Source: Ruegeria faecimaris (lineage in GTDB: Bacteria; Pseudomonadota; Alphaproteobacteria; Rhodobacterales; Rhodobacteraceae). From it: DNA of 64,000 bases. Of this stretch, positions 53,064-61,917 are shown one piece after another. The notes beneath the pieces are model-generated. The model searched no databases, was not told where the DNA came from, and saw only the letters and a program-made list of their open reading frames with translations. Position 1 is the first letter of the stretch, and each line of letters starts with the position of its first letter. A program made the translations under genes and the position numbers. The stretch covers positions 868,001 to 932,000 of the forward strand of contig NZ_FXTE01000001.1 in the NCBI RefSeq assembly GCF_900182615.1, written 5' to 3'.

Positions 53064-53995
53064 GAGGCTGCTTCGGCCAAGGCTGCGCGCCGCAGCCGTC
53101 GGAACCTCTGCCTTGCTTGCGCAACAAGCTGTGGGTGACGTTCGCCACCAATCGCCTCGATCCCGCGCATATACAAAGGCAGTCGCCGCCGTGCCCGCAT
53201 CATCCGGTAATAGGCCTGGGGTTCCAGTGTGCCGTCCATCGCCTCGAGCATAACCGGCTTCAGTATATCCAATTTGCGCAGCATCGGGGCCGCGAAATGG
53301 TTTGAAAACCATGTCTTAAGCAGCAAAACGTTATCGCCCTTCAATCGCGACACCTGCTGACGATCGAGATCAAAAAAGGGATCATAGAAAACGTAGGCTT
53401 TCCCCACATTCTCAACGGTTTGCGCGGCATCGCTAAAGGGAAGATCCCAGTCTTGCACCTGCCCGAACCGATACCGGGTCTCCCACGGGACCAGCCGTTC
53501 ATCCAGCGTTGTCTGCGGATTAAAAGCGACGACATTGGCGCCGGGAACAAGGGCCGAGAATGTCAGCGCTCCAAATCCGCCCATCGAAGCGCCCGCAAAC
53601 ACAACCTGATCAAACTGTGCAAAAAAACCCTGATCCGCTTGGGCCTGAAAATACGAGATGATCTCGGGATCGCGGTACCAGGCTTTGGTCCGCGCAAATA
53701 TCCCCATATGGGACCAGCCTTCGTCACGGAAGAACTTCCAGCCCCAGGGTTCGCGGGAAAAAGACAGGTCGTTGGCATTGGCAATGTTGTCAAAGCTGAC
53801 CACAAGCCGGGACGCAGACCTTTGGTGAAACAAAACCGAGTGTCTGTTCAGCTTTTGCAGAAACCCGGTCCCGTCCCCACCTGGATACAGCTCGACAAAC
53901 CAAGGGGGCGCAGGGTCTGTCAGAATCCGTTCATACCCCGTCTTACGATCGGGGTGATCAGGCTTGAGCTGCTCTTTTGAAAGGTCTTCTGCCAT
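53060..53995 (-). CDS. Alpha/beta-hydrolase-fold protein of the glycan cluster
   Basis: 311 residues. FDQVVFAGASMGGFGALTFSALVPGANVVAFNPQ has a GxSxGG nucleophile elbow, so a serine hydrolase or acyl/deacylase fold is likely. FSREPWGWKFFRDEGWSHMG precedes it. The exact family is not recognised. It is coupled to the HxRRGD gene by a 4-nt overlap and begins 5 nt after the 54001 stop. Confidence 0.7.
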   Translation of the reverse strand: MAEDLSKEQLKPDHPDRKTGYERILTDPAPPWFVELYPGGDGTGFLQKLNRHSVLFHQRSASRLVVSFDNIANANDLSFSREPWGWKFFRDEGWSHMGIFARTKAWYRDPEIISYFQAQADQGFFAQFDQVVFAGASMGGFGALTFSALVPGANVVAFNPQTTLDERLVPWETRYRFGQVQDWDLPFSDAAQTVENVGKAYVFYDPFFDLDRQQVSRLKGDNVLLLKTWFSNHFAAPMLRKLDILKPVMLEAMDGTLEPQAYYRMMRARRRLPLYMRGIEAIGGERHPQLVAQARQRFRRLRRAALAEAAS

Positions 53996-54000
53996 GGTGA

Positions 54001-54984
54001 TCAGACCAGATTTTCCGCAAGCCAGAGGCGGAAATCCACCCAGTCAGGCCGCAACTTGATCTCTGATATCTTGGCGCGATGCCAGTCACATGCCTGCGCG
54101 TGCAGGCGGCCGAGTTCTTCATCGGCTTTCAGTTCGGCCAGCAATGGGGCCGCGCGATGCGCCGCTGGCAGTATCGAGTGATCTGTTTCTTTGTTGGCAT
54201 TCATGTCCTGCCAATAGGCTTGCCCTTGGTCTACGCGGATATGATTGGTCCGGCCCCGATCCCTTTTGACCAGAAACCCATCCAAAGACCGGACGGAATA
54301 GTGATGAATCCGCCCCAGAGAATGATCAAATTTCCTCCATGCGCGCCACCCGACCTTCTCGGACGGAAACAGCCTGCCACCGGCATCGGACCAAGCGATT
54401 TCGCTTTCTTTCCCTTCTTCGACCCCTTTCGGGCGATGCGGGCCGAACCGCGTAAATTTTCCGTTGTTACGAAACAGGGTTTTCAGACCATAGGCCCGGC
54501 CGGAATGATACGGGAATTCCTGATCCCCCATCGAAAAGGACTCGGTCACAGGTTTGTCTTCAAAGCTGATATTCCCCGAACTACCAAACAATTTCCACGC
54601 GAATGAGATCGCATCCACCGGCTTTCCGGCCCGCTGTTCGGTTTCTGCGATCAGCGCCGCAAAGCTGTTGTCCCCGCAGCGGATGTTCCAGAATTCATCA
54701 ACATCCAGACACATCAGCCAGTCGGCCTCTTTCACTTTGGGCTGACGCCGCGCGCGCCGTAGCATCTGATGCTGCGGGTTTCCCCCTTCTTTGACCTCGT
54801 TCGGGACATGTGTGGCAAGACCCAATTCCTGCAGCCTGCGGGCAATGGCATCCGTGCCGTCTTCACAGCTATTGGTGAAGATCACAAAGTGATCGACTCC
54901 CAGTGTTTTGTGGAATGCGACCCATTCCAGCATATAGGGGCCTTCGTTCTTCATCGTCGTGAATACGGTGAGCGCCTGAGACAT
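54001..54984 (-). CDS. GT2-type glycosyltransferase
   Basis: 327 residues. VFTTMKNEGPYMLEWVAFHKTLGVDHFVIFTNSCEDGTDAI and the metal motif LDVDEFWN mirror the 49940 protein; the two are tandem paralogues bracketing the HxRRGD and hydrolase-like genes. First gene of the cluster. The substrate is unknown. Confidence 0.85.
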   Translation of the reverse strand: MSQALTVFTTMKNEGPYMLEWVAFHKTLGVDHFVIFTNSCEDGTDAIARRLQELGLATHVPNEVKEGGNPQHQMLRRARRQPKVKEADWLMCLDVDEFWNIRCGDNSFAALIAETEQRAGKPVDAISFAWKLFGSSGNISFEDKPVTESFSMGDQEFPYHSGRAYGLKTLFRNNGKFTRFGPHRPKGVEEGKESEIAWSDAGGRLFPSEKVGWRAWRKFDHSLGRIHHYSVRSLDGFLVKRDRGRTNHIRVDQGQAYWQDMNANKETDHSILPAAHRAAPLLAELKADEELGRLHAQACDWHRAKISEIKLRPDWVDFRLWLAENLV

Positions 54985-55250
54985 GTATTTCCTGCCATAA
55001 CTTCTTTGCCCAAGTCATACACAACCCGGCAAGCACGAGCGAGATGGGATTTGGGTGCAAAAGAAATACTGCGCGAAACTGGTGCAAAGCTACACCCACT
55101 GGATAGGGATCATACTATTTCGAATGAATATCCAAGCGGTTGAAGCGGCTAACCTTAATCACGCCAAAATGCGCCCACTCTTTCTTTGGTTGCAGCAGGA
55201 CGCATTTGGCTGGTTCAAGGTTAGTCGGTTCTGAATCGTCGTGAATCAGG
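54985..55250. other. Intergenic stretch, presumed promoter region of the glycan cluster
   Basis: 266 bp without a supported ORF or RNA gene. It must hold the promoter of the minus-strand glycan cluster and the transcript end of the arginine module, but no clear boxes or terminator were found. Confidence 0.4.
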
Positions 55251-56033
55251 TCAGAATCTCAGCGACAGACATGACATTCCGCCATCCAGTTTGGCGCATT
55301 CCACATTGTCGATTTCGACCACATCATAGCCGTTCTGGCGCAACATCTCGGTGGTACGCGGGAAGCCGGCCGGAGCCAGGACAAATTGGTTGAACCGGAT
55401 CGAGTTTGCAGCGGCTTCTTCGCCTTCTGCCACATGCAGAACCCGATATCCTTCGAAGCACCCGGATGCGTCCAGCCGTTTCGTGGACAGGATGGTTTCC
55501 CCATCCAGCAACGAACAATCCGTTTTGAAGTGCAACACGCCCGGTGGTGTAAAAACCTCGCGTACGGTGTGGCCCCAGTCGGAAACAATTTCGGTCAGCT
55601 CTGTGACACCGGCCGCATCGGTCCGATCTGACCGGCCAACCAGAATTTCGCGACCCGTTACCAGAATGTCCCCGCCTTCAATATGGCCGGGCCCAGCGAT
55701 CTGCCGAACCTCGTCATAAACGCCGCGGATTGTCGGCTCCATCTCGGCCACCTCACCCATGCGGCTGGGTGCACCGGGGCGCATCATCACCGCACCCTGA
55801 GGAAGACACAGTGTGGTATCTTCGACAAAGACGGCATCCGGATACGACTCAAGGGGAGCCAGTTCGATAACCTCTGCTCCGGTTTTCTTGAGGGTTTCGA
55901 CATAGTGCGCATGAGATGCAAGCATTCGGCCTAGGTCCGGCGTACCGATATCTTCTGCACGCAGACCATCGGTGATGGACGCTGCTGGGCGACGGGTGAT
56001 CGCGCGCGAGAATTCATAGGTCGGGTCAGTCAT
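55251..56033 (-). CDS. Dimethylarginine dimethylaminohydrolase-type amidinohydrolase
   Basis: 260 residues of the DDAH/arginine deiminase fold. Active-site parts: VFVEDTTLCLPQGAVMMRPGAPSR, GHIEGGDILV (His), LHFKTDCSLLDG and the C-terminal nucleophile Cys in KLDGGMSCLSLRF. DDAH converts methylarginines to citrulline plus methylamines. ATG 56033 is preferred; GTG 56045 is an alternative. It is last in an operon with the ThDP enzyme and aminotransferase. Confidence 0.87.
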   Translation of the reverse strand: MTDPTYEFSRAITRRPAASITDGLRAEDIGTPDLGRMLASHAHYVETLKKTGAEVIELAPLESYPDAVFVEDTTLCLPQGAVMMRPGAPSRMGEVAEMEPTIRGVYDEVRQIAGPGHIEGGDILVTGREILVGRSDRTDAAGVTELTEIVSDWGHTVREVFTPPGVLHFKTDCSLLDGETILSTKRLDASGCFEGYRVLHVAEGEEAAANSIRFNQFVLAPAGFPRTTEMLRQNGYDVVEIDNVECAKLDGGMSCLSLRF

Positions 56034-56051
56034 TTTCGGTCTCACTTTTCA

Positions 56052-57647
56052 TCAAGAGTGTGATTGGTTGGGCGCGCGGATTTCAACAAGCCGCGGGCCA
56101 TCTTGGGATTGTGCTGACGACAAAGCTTGGGCCACATCCAACGGGTCGGGGCCAGTGCGCCAGAACGGCATGCCGCACGACCGGGCGACGCTTTCAAAAT
56201 CCGGTGGGGTCGGATCGCATCCCAGCACAGTCACACCGACCGCCTGCATTGATGTGGCGATTTCCTGATAACCGTGGTTGTTCCAGATCACGAAGGTGAT
56301 CGTCAGTTTTTCATCAACGGCGCACATCAGCTCAGGAAGGCTGAACTGCGCCCCGCCGTCGCCTGCGATACAAATGACCGGAGCGTCAGGGTCCGCCAAT
56401 GCAGCGCCGATCGCGGCGGGTATGCCATATCCAAGCGCTCCGAACCCGGTCGCGGCGTTGAACCACCCGCCGGGCCGATCATGATCGTAGTACAGGTTTC
56501 CTGCATAGATCGGATAAGCAGAATCGCCCACCATGATCGCGTTAGGGACTGCATCGCGCATGGCGTTCAGCACAGCCAGTAACGCCTGCATTTCCGGCCC
56601 GATTTCTTCGACCGCGTTCCGCCGCGAAGTAGCTGCGCGCGCGGCACCGTTTGCCGACTTAGGCGATGCGGCAAACCGATCCACAAGCTCGGCCGCTGCC
56701 ATCGCCGCATCACCAACAATGGCAATGTCCGCCGCGTGGCGCTTCAGCTGATCGGGGCATAGGTCCACACGGATCAGGTATGGCATTTCAGCCATCGTGC
56801 CGGTGGCGTACATATCGTAGTCCGTCTGGCCCAGCTCAGTCCCCAAAGCCAGAACCACGTCGGCCTGTTCGATCAAAGCACGCACTGAATTCAGGCTCGG
56901 GCTTGCTGGTACACTCAACGGGTGATCGTACATCAACCCGCGCGCATTCACGGTTTGAACAACCGGCGCATCCAGCGCTTCGGCCAGCTGCCGGATCGAC
57001 CTGCCGGCGCTGCGCCCACCTCCGCCGACCAGAATGACCGGCGCTTTTGCCGACCCCAGTAGCTTGGCAGCACGGTCAAGAAGCGCCGGATCAAGAGACT
57101 TATCGACGGGACCTTTCGCAGCATCGGTCGGACCAGCAAACTCGTCCCCCGCAACGTCTAGCGGGATTTCGATATGTGTTGGCCCTGGGCGACCGGATTG
57201 AAACAGGGCGAAGGCGCGGTCCAACGCGGCTGCTAGTTCAACTGACTTTTCAACTCGGTCCGATGACAGAGCGACTGTTCGCGCCATCGCTCGTTGATCC
57301 GGTAACTCATGCAAGTGACCAAGCCCTTTGCCAAGACTGGACAACGTGTTGACCCCCGACACCACCAGCATCGGAACGCTGTCTGCCCGAGCCTGCCCCA
57401 TCGCCGTGAGTGTATTGGTCAGACCGGGGCCGGTAATCACAAAGGCCACGCCGGGCTTGCCGGATACCCTGGCATAACCATCAGCCATGAACCCTGCCCC
57501 CTGCTCGTGTCGTGGGGTGACATGGCGAATGCCCGATGCGGCCAGCCCGCGGTACAATTCGACCGTATGCACGCCGGGGATGCCAAACACGGTATCCACA
57601 TCGCGCCTGACCAGTTGATCAACCAGCGCCTCACCAATGCTTGTCAT
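56052..57647 (-). CDS. ThDP-dependent 2-oxo acid decarboxylase, AruI-like (5-guanidino-2-oxopentanoate decarboxylase)
   Basis: 531 residues, acetolactate-synthase-like. The ThDP glutamate is in TPRHEQGAGFMADGYAR, and the GDG...NN motif is IAGDGGAQFSLPEL...IWNNHGYQ. Beside an AruH-like aminotransferase it best fits AruI, which decarboxylates 2-ketoarginine to 4-guanidinobutanal in the arginine transaminase pathway of Pseudomonas. Assignment rests on context plus similarity. The stop-start overlap with the aminotransferase is 4 nt. Confidence 0.8.
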   Translation of the reverse strand: MTSIGEALVDQLVRRDVDTVFGIPGVHTVELYRGLAASGIRHVTPRHEQGAGFMADGYARVSGKPGVAFVITGPGLTNTLTAMGQARADSVPMLVVSGVNTLSSLGKGLGHLHELPDQRAMARTVALSSDRVEKSVELAAALDRAFALFQSGRPGPTHIEIPLDVAGDEFAGPTDAAKGPVDKSLDPALLDRAAKLLGSAKAPVILVGGGGRSAGRSIRQLAEALDAPVVQTVNARGLMYDHPLSVPASPSLNSVRALIEQADVVLALGTELGQTDYDMYATGTMAEMPYLIRVDLCPDQLKRHAADIAIVGDAAMAAAELVDRFAASPKSANGAARAATSRRNAVEEIGPEMQALLAVLNAMRDAVPNAIMVGDSAYPIYAGNLYYDHDRPGGWFNAATGFGALGYGIPAAIGAALADPDAPVICIAGDGGAQFSLPELMCAVDEKLTITFVIWNNHGYQEIATSMQAVGVTVLGCDPTPPDFESVARSCGMPFWRTGPDPLDVAQALSSAQSQDGPRLVEIRAPNQSHS

Positions 57648-58831
57648 GCGTTTTCCAGTTGCAGTTGGGTCGCGTGGGCAACGATCCGGTCACAGGCTTC
57701 GGTAAAGATCGCGTCGTCCACCGTCAGCGCGATACGGACCCAGTTATCAACCGTGTCACCGAAAGACGGCCCCGGCATCACCGCGACTTTGCCATGTTCG
57801 AGCAGATGAAAGGCGTACTCGTTTCCATTCATCCCGGTGGCCGAGACATCAATCATCGCAAACATACCTGCCTGTGGAAGATGCACACGCAGATGTGTCT
57901 CGTTCGGCAGCCTGTCGTTCAGCATCCGGGCGCGGCGGGCGTACCGTTGCGCCATGCCTTCGGCCACGGTTGAACCGTTGCGAATGGCCGTCTCGGTCAT
58001 GTCGGCGATGAAGGGCTGATTTCCAAACAGCATGGTTTCCGACAGCGACAAAAGGCGCGCGGTAAATTCCTCGGGACCAATGCACCAACCGCTGCGGAAT
58101 CCGGGGGCGGCATGGGATTTTGATATCGAAGAGACGACGATTACCCGATCCGCCAACTCGGACAGCGACAGGGGTGAGGAAAACACAGATCCGTCAAAGA
58201 TCAGTTCTTCATAAACCTCATCAGAAATGATCCATAGATCATGCTCGATGGCCAGCTTGCCGATTGCGTCGATGTCTTCGCCTGTCAGGATCGACCCGGT
58301 AGGATTATGCGGTGTGGTCAACAAAAGCGCAGTGGTCTTCGCGGTAATCCTGTCCGCGATATCATCCGCAGAAATACGAAAACCGTTTTCCGGCCGCAAT
58401 GGTACCGGCACAATATCCGCACCGCTTGCGCGTACCACACCTTGATAGGTTGCATACATCGGATCGCCCACCAGCACCTCACAACCCGCCTCGGCCACGC
58501 CCATCAGGACGGTAAAAAGCGAGGTCTGGGTGCCTGGAAAACACAGCACTTGATTATCCGTGATCGTGCGCCCGGATCTGGCCGAATAACGATCGGCCAG
58601 TGCAGAGCGCAGTCCAGCCTCACCACGCCCATTGGAGTAGGTGGTTCGCCCGGCGCGCAAAGCGTCCACAGCGCTTTCCACCAGTTCGGTGGGCGTTGGC
58701 ACATCCGGCTCGCCAATGGTCAATTCGATGATATCCTGCCCCTGCTCGACAAGTTCTTTGGCCTTGAGATAAACTTCCCATTTGGCGCCACCCAGGCCGG
58801 CAAGGCGTTCGGTAATCGCTGTTTTCTTCAT
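57644..58831 (-). CDS. PLP-dependent class I aminotransferase, AruH-like (arginine:pyruvate type)
   Basis: 395 residues, fold type I. NPTGSILT (in TTPHNPTGS) and the PLP lysine in VVSSISKSHAAPGFRSGW are clear, as is the C-terminal arginine region (NWVRIALTVDD). Next to an AruI-like decarboxylase it probably deaminates arginine or a methylarginine to the 2-oxo acid. It overlaps the TetR gene by 4 nt and the decarboxylase by 4 nt. Confidence 0.83.
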   Translation of the reverse strand: MKKTAITERLAGLGGAKWEVYLKAKELVEQGQDIIELTIGEPDVPTPTELVESAVDALRAGRTTYSNGRGEAGLRSALADRYSARSGRTITDNQVLCFPGTQTSLFTVLMGVAEAGCEVLVGDPMYATYQGVVRASGADIVPVPLRPENGFRISADDIADRITAKTTALLLTTPHNPTGSILTGEDIDAIGKLAIEHDLWIISDEVYEELIFDGSVFSSPLSLSELADRVIVVSSISKSHAAPGFRSGWCIGPEEFTARLLSLSETMLFGNQPFIADMTETAIRNGSTVAEGMAQRYARRARMLNDRLPNETHLRVHLPQAGMFAMIDVSATGMNGNEYAFHLLEHGKVAVMPGPSFGDTVDNWVRIALTVDDAIFTEACDRIVAHATQLQLENA

Positions 58832-59478
58832 GTCTGCCTCTGCTCAAGATCCGTCAATTCAACACCGATAATTGCCCCAACCGAAGCCAGCCCAATCTTG
58901 GGCAGCTCATCCGGCTCAAAGGCGTATGGCAGGGCGCCGCCTTCCATCCACAAGCCGTCGACCACGGCGTTGCATGCGATAGCCAACCTGCGCAGTTCCG
59001 CCGGGCTGGCTGGTATGCCTACCTCGTTCAGCGCATCTGCAATGAGTGATTCCAAGCGGTCACGAAAATCCCGATATGTTTGTTCGTGGATCGCTTGCAT
59101 TTTGTCGTCCGCCAGAACTTTGTTCAAAAAGCCCGCCCATAGGGACACTGACCCCGGATCGACCACCGGATGGGTCAACCCGGTCGTTACAAACGTCGCC
59201 AGCCGCAATCTAGCTGTGCTATAATCTCCGTCTGCAGGGGCCGACGTCATATCCGTCAGTCGCCGCATATGAAAGTCATAAGCTGCTGTAATTAAATCTT
59301 CTTTCGAAGAAAAATAGTGCCGGATCAGACCCTGAGTTACACTGGCCCGCTCGGCAATCGCCCGAACGGTCGCACCTTGCAAACCTTGCTCGGCGATCAA
59401 AGACAGCGTGGCCTGGATCAACGCCTCTTTGCGCTGCTCCGCGGGTTCTCGCTTGAATTTTGTTGCGTGATCCGACAT
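58828..59478 (-). CDS. BetI-type TetR-family repressor
   Basis: 216 residues. HTH at the N-terminus (QATLSLIAEQGLQGATVRAIAERASVTQGLIRHYFSSKEDLI), with a BetI-like C-terminal domain. It is first in the four-gene operon and divergent from the ABC importer genes; a palindrome 17-42 bp from its start is a likely operator for both sides. Its ligand may be an arginine derivative (inference). Confidence 0.87.
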   Translation of the reverse strand: MSDHATKFKREPAEQRKEALIQATLSLIAEQGLQGATVRAIAERASVTQGLIRHYFSSKEDLITAAYDFHMRRLTDMTSAPADGDYSTARLRLATFVTTGLTHPVVDPGSVSLWAGFLNKVLADDKMQAIHEQTYRDFRDRLESLIADALNEVGIPASPAELRRLAIACNAVVDGLWMEGGALPYAFEPDELPKIGLASVGAIIGVELTDLEQRQT

Positions 59479-59494
59479 CTATCTTTCCAGAAAT

Positions 59495-59520
59495 TATAAT
59501 TATACAGTTGCATAATTGTA
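59495..59520. promoter_or_regulatory. Imperfect 26-bp palindrome, probable TetR operator
   Basis: Outer arms TATAATTATAC and GCATAATTGTA are complementary at most positions (10 of 13 pairs over the whole dyad). It lies between the divergent repressor (ATG 59478) and importer (ATG 59575), and would overlap promoters for both. Confidence 0.6.
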
Positions 59521-59574
59521 GGGATTTGCTAAAGCTGCAAGTAAAAAAACGGTTGAGAGGGATGAAACTGCAAA

Positions 59575-60351
59575 ATGAACGCTGACCCAGAAACCACGCC
59601 GGATGAAGCCATTCGGGTCACTGACTTGCACAAGTCTTTTGGCTCGCTCGAAGTTCTCAAAGGCGTTTCACTTACTGCCCATCAGGGTGATGTCGTCGCC
59701 ATCATCGGAGGCAGTGGTTCGGGGAAATCCACGTTCCTTCGCTGTATCAATTTCCTTGAAACGCCCAGTTCCGGAGAAATCGTCGTAAACGGCGAGCCGA
59801 TTGAGATGCGCCCGGATGGCACGCCTAAGGACCGGCGTCAGCTGGAACGCATCCGCACCCGACTGGCAATGGTGTTTCAGGCCTTCAACCTTTGGACCCA
59901 CCGCACGTTGCTGGAAAATGTCATCGAGGTGCCCGTTCACGTGCTGAAAGTGCCGCGGGACGAGGCGATCAAACGCGCGCACCAGCTGCTTGAGCGCGTT
60001 GGGCTTGGCGACAAGGCGGATACATTCCCTTCCTTTCTGTCAGGCGGTCAGCAACAGCGCGCTGCGATTGCGCGTGCTCTTGCCGTTGATCCCAGCGTAA
60101 TGTTGTTTGACGAGCCAACCAGCGCGTTAGATCCAGAACTTGTTGGTGAAGTACTGACCGTAATTCGCGATCTGGCGGCCGAGGGCCGAACCATGTTGCT
60201 GGTCACGCATGAGATGAAGTTTGCGCGCGAGGTTGCGACCCATGTTGTGTATCTTTTCGAAGGAAAGATCGAGGAACAGGGGCCACCCGACGAACTTTTC
60301 GACAATCCAAAATCCGCAAGGCTGCAACAATTCCTAAAATCAGTCGGCTGA
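59575..60351 (+). CDS. Polar amino acid ABC transporter, ATP-binding protein
   Basis: 258 residues, HisP/ArtP type. Walker A GGSGSGKS, signature LSGGQQQRAAIARAL, Walker B MLFDEPTSALD and LLVTHEMKFAREV. HisP-like insertion MRPDGTPKDRRQLERIRTRL is typical of basic amino acid importers. It is first of a four-gene importer operon divergent from the arginine catabolic genes. Confidence 0.9.
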   Translation: MNADPETTPDEAIRVTDLHKSFGSLEVLKGVSLTAHQGDVVAIIGGSGSGKSTFLRCINFLETPSSGEIVVNGEPIEMRPDGTPKDRRQLERIRTRLAMVFQAFNLWTHRTLLENVIEVPVHVLKVPRDEAIKRAHQLLERVGLGDKADTFPSFLSGGQQQRAAIARALAVDPSVMLFDEPTSALDPELVGEVLTVIRDLAAEGRTMLLVTHEMKFAREVATHVVYLFEGKIEEQGPPDELFDNPKSARLQQFLKSVG

Positions 60352-60382
60352 ACAAACAAAATATCAAACAGGGAGAATATCA

Positions 60383-61156
60383 ATGAAAAACAAAAAGCTA
60401 ATCGTGGCCGCTTTGGCTGCTGCTGTGCTTTCGGCTGGAACGGCTGGCGCAGATGAAGTCAAGATCGGGATCGCAGCCGAGCCTTATCCGCCGTTCGCAT
60501 CGCTGGATGCCTCTGGCAAATGGGTCGGTTGGGAGATCGAGGTTATTGATGCGGTCTGTGCCGCCGCCGAGCTTGAGTGTGTGATCACTCCGGTTGCGTG
60601 GGACGGTATCATCCCCTCGCTGACCGGTCAGCAGATTGATGCCCTGATGGCGTCGATGTCGATCACCGAAGAGCGCATGAAAACGATCGACTTCAGCGAC
60701 CCTTACTACAACACTCCGGCCGTTATCGTCGCCGACAAGTCGATGGACATTGAACCGACACCAGAATCTCTGGCCGGTAAGATCATCGGTATTCAGGCGT
60801 CCACGATCCATCAGGCCTATGCCAACGAGCATTTCAAGGATGCGGCAGAAATCCGGGTGTATCAGACTCAGGACGAGGCAAATCAGGATCTGTTTGCCGG
60901 CCGTATCGACGCGACCCAAGCCGACAGCATCGCCATGGCGGATTTCGTCTCATCTGACACCGGTGCCTGCTGTGAAATCAAAGGCGCGGTCGAAAATGAC
61001 GTCTCGATCCTAGGTCGCGGCGTCGGCGCGGGTGTCCGCAAGGGCGATGACGCGCTGCGTGAAAAGCTGAATGCGGGTATCGCGGCAATTCTTGCCGACG
61101 GCACGCATGACGAAATCACCTCGCGCTATTTCACAGCCAGCATCTATAGCGAGTAA
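60383..61156 (+). CDS. Polar amino acid ABC transporter, periplasmic binding protein
   Basis: 257 residues with a signal peptide (KKLIVAALAAAVLSAGTAGA). The SBP_bac_3 fold begins VKIGIAAEPYPPFASLDASGKWVGWEIEV, with MASMSITEERMKTIDFSDPYY and QDEANQDLFAGRIDATQADS downstream, closest in style to lysine/arginine/ornithine or octopine binding proteins. The ligand is probably arginine or a methylated or opine derivative. Confidence 0.88.
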   Translation: MKNKKLIVAALAAAVLSAGTAGADEVKIGIAAEPYPPFASLDASGKWVGWEIEVIDAVCAAAELECVITPVAWDGIIPSLTGQQIDALMASMSITEERMKTIDFSDPYYNTPAVIVADKSMDIEPTPESLAGKIIGIQASTIHQAYANEHFKDAAEIRVYQTQDEANQDLFAGRIDATQADSIAMADFVSSDTGACCEIKGAVENDVSILGRGVGAGVRKGDDALREKLNAGIAAILADGTHDEITSRYFTASIYSE

Positions 61157-61164
61157 GGTTCGCC

Positions 61165-61917
61165 GTGGAAGCTATCCTCGAAAGCCTGGGTTTGGCCCAA
61201 AGCATGGAGTTGCTTGCCCTTAGTCCTCCGGGATGGGGCGGCAACCTTCTGCGTGGCCTCGCTAACTCGTTGCAGATCGCTTTTGGAGCGTTCGGGTTCG
61301 GGTTGATCATCGGGCTTTTCGGGGCCTATGGAAAACTATATGGCGGGCCGGTCACACGTGACCTGCTCGGCATATATACGACTGTAATGCGCGCCGTGCC
61401 TGAACTGGTGCTGATCCTGATCCTGTATTACGTCGGGACCGACCTGATCAATCAGGCCGCGCAGGCAATGGGGTATGACCGCGTCGAAATCAGCGGCGTC
61501 GTTGCCGGCATCTGGGTTTTGGGCATCGTTCAGGGCGCCTATGCGACCGAGGTCCTCAGGGGGGCGATTCAAGCGGTTCCTACTGGTCAGATCGAAGCCG
61601 CCCGTGCCTATGGCATGCCCTCTCTTTTGCTCATGCGGCGGGTGACAATTCCCGCGATGATGTCTTTTGCCACACCTGGCCTGGCCAACCTGTGGCTGAT
61701 TGCTACAAAAGATACGGCCCTTCTGGCCATTGTCGGATTTAGCGAATTGACGCTGGAAACCCGTCAGGCTGCCGCCAGTACGCGCGCCTATTTCACCTTC
61801 TTCCTTGCTGCAGGTGCCTTGTACTTGATCGTCACGCTTTGTTCCGGTGTCGTGTTCGCGCGTATCGAGAAATGGGCCCGTCGTGGGCAGCCTTCGTTGA
61901 AGGGAGGAAGCCGATAA
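61165..61917 (+). CDS. Polar amino acid ABC transporter, HisQ-like permease
   Basis: 250 residues, about five helices, with the EAA loop EAARAYGMPSLLLMRRVTIPAMMSFATPGLANLW. It begins with GTG 61165, 8 nt after the binding-protein stop; AAGG lies just upstream. The final TAA shares one base with the next ATG (TAATG). Confidence 0.88.
   Translation: MEAILESLGLAQSMELLALSPPGWGGNLLRGLANSLQIAFGAFGFGLIIGLFGAYGKLYGGPVTRDLLGIYTTVMRAVPELVLILILYYVGTDLINQAAQAMGYDRVEISGVVAGIWVLGIVQGAYATEVLRGAIQAVPTGQIEAARAYGMPSLLLMRRVTIPAMMSFATPGLANLWLIATKDTALLAIVGFSELTLETRQAAASTRAYFTFFLAAGALYLIVTLCSGVVFARIEKWARRGQPSLKGGSR

Noticed and set aside
53064..53312. N-terminal extension of the HxRRGD transferase frame
   Set aside because: It lies within the upstream hydrolase-like gene in another frame. 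ATG 53063 with a 4-nt overlap is the normal coupled start.
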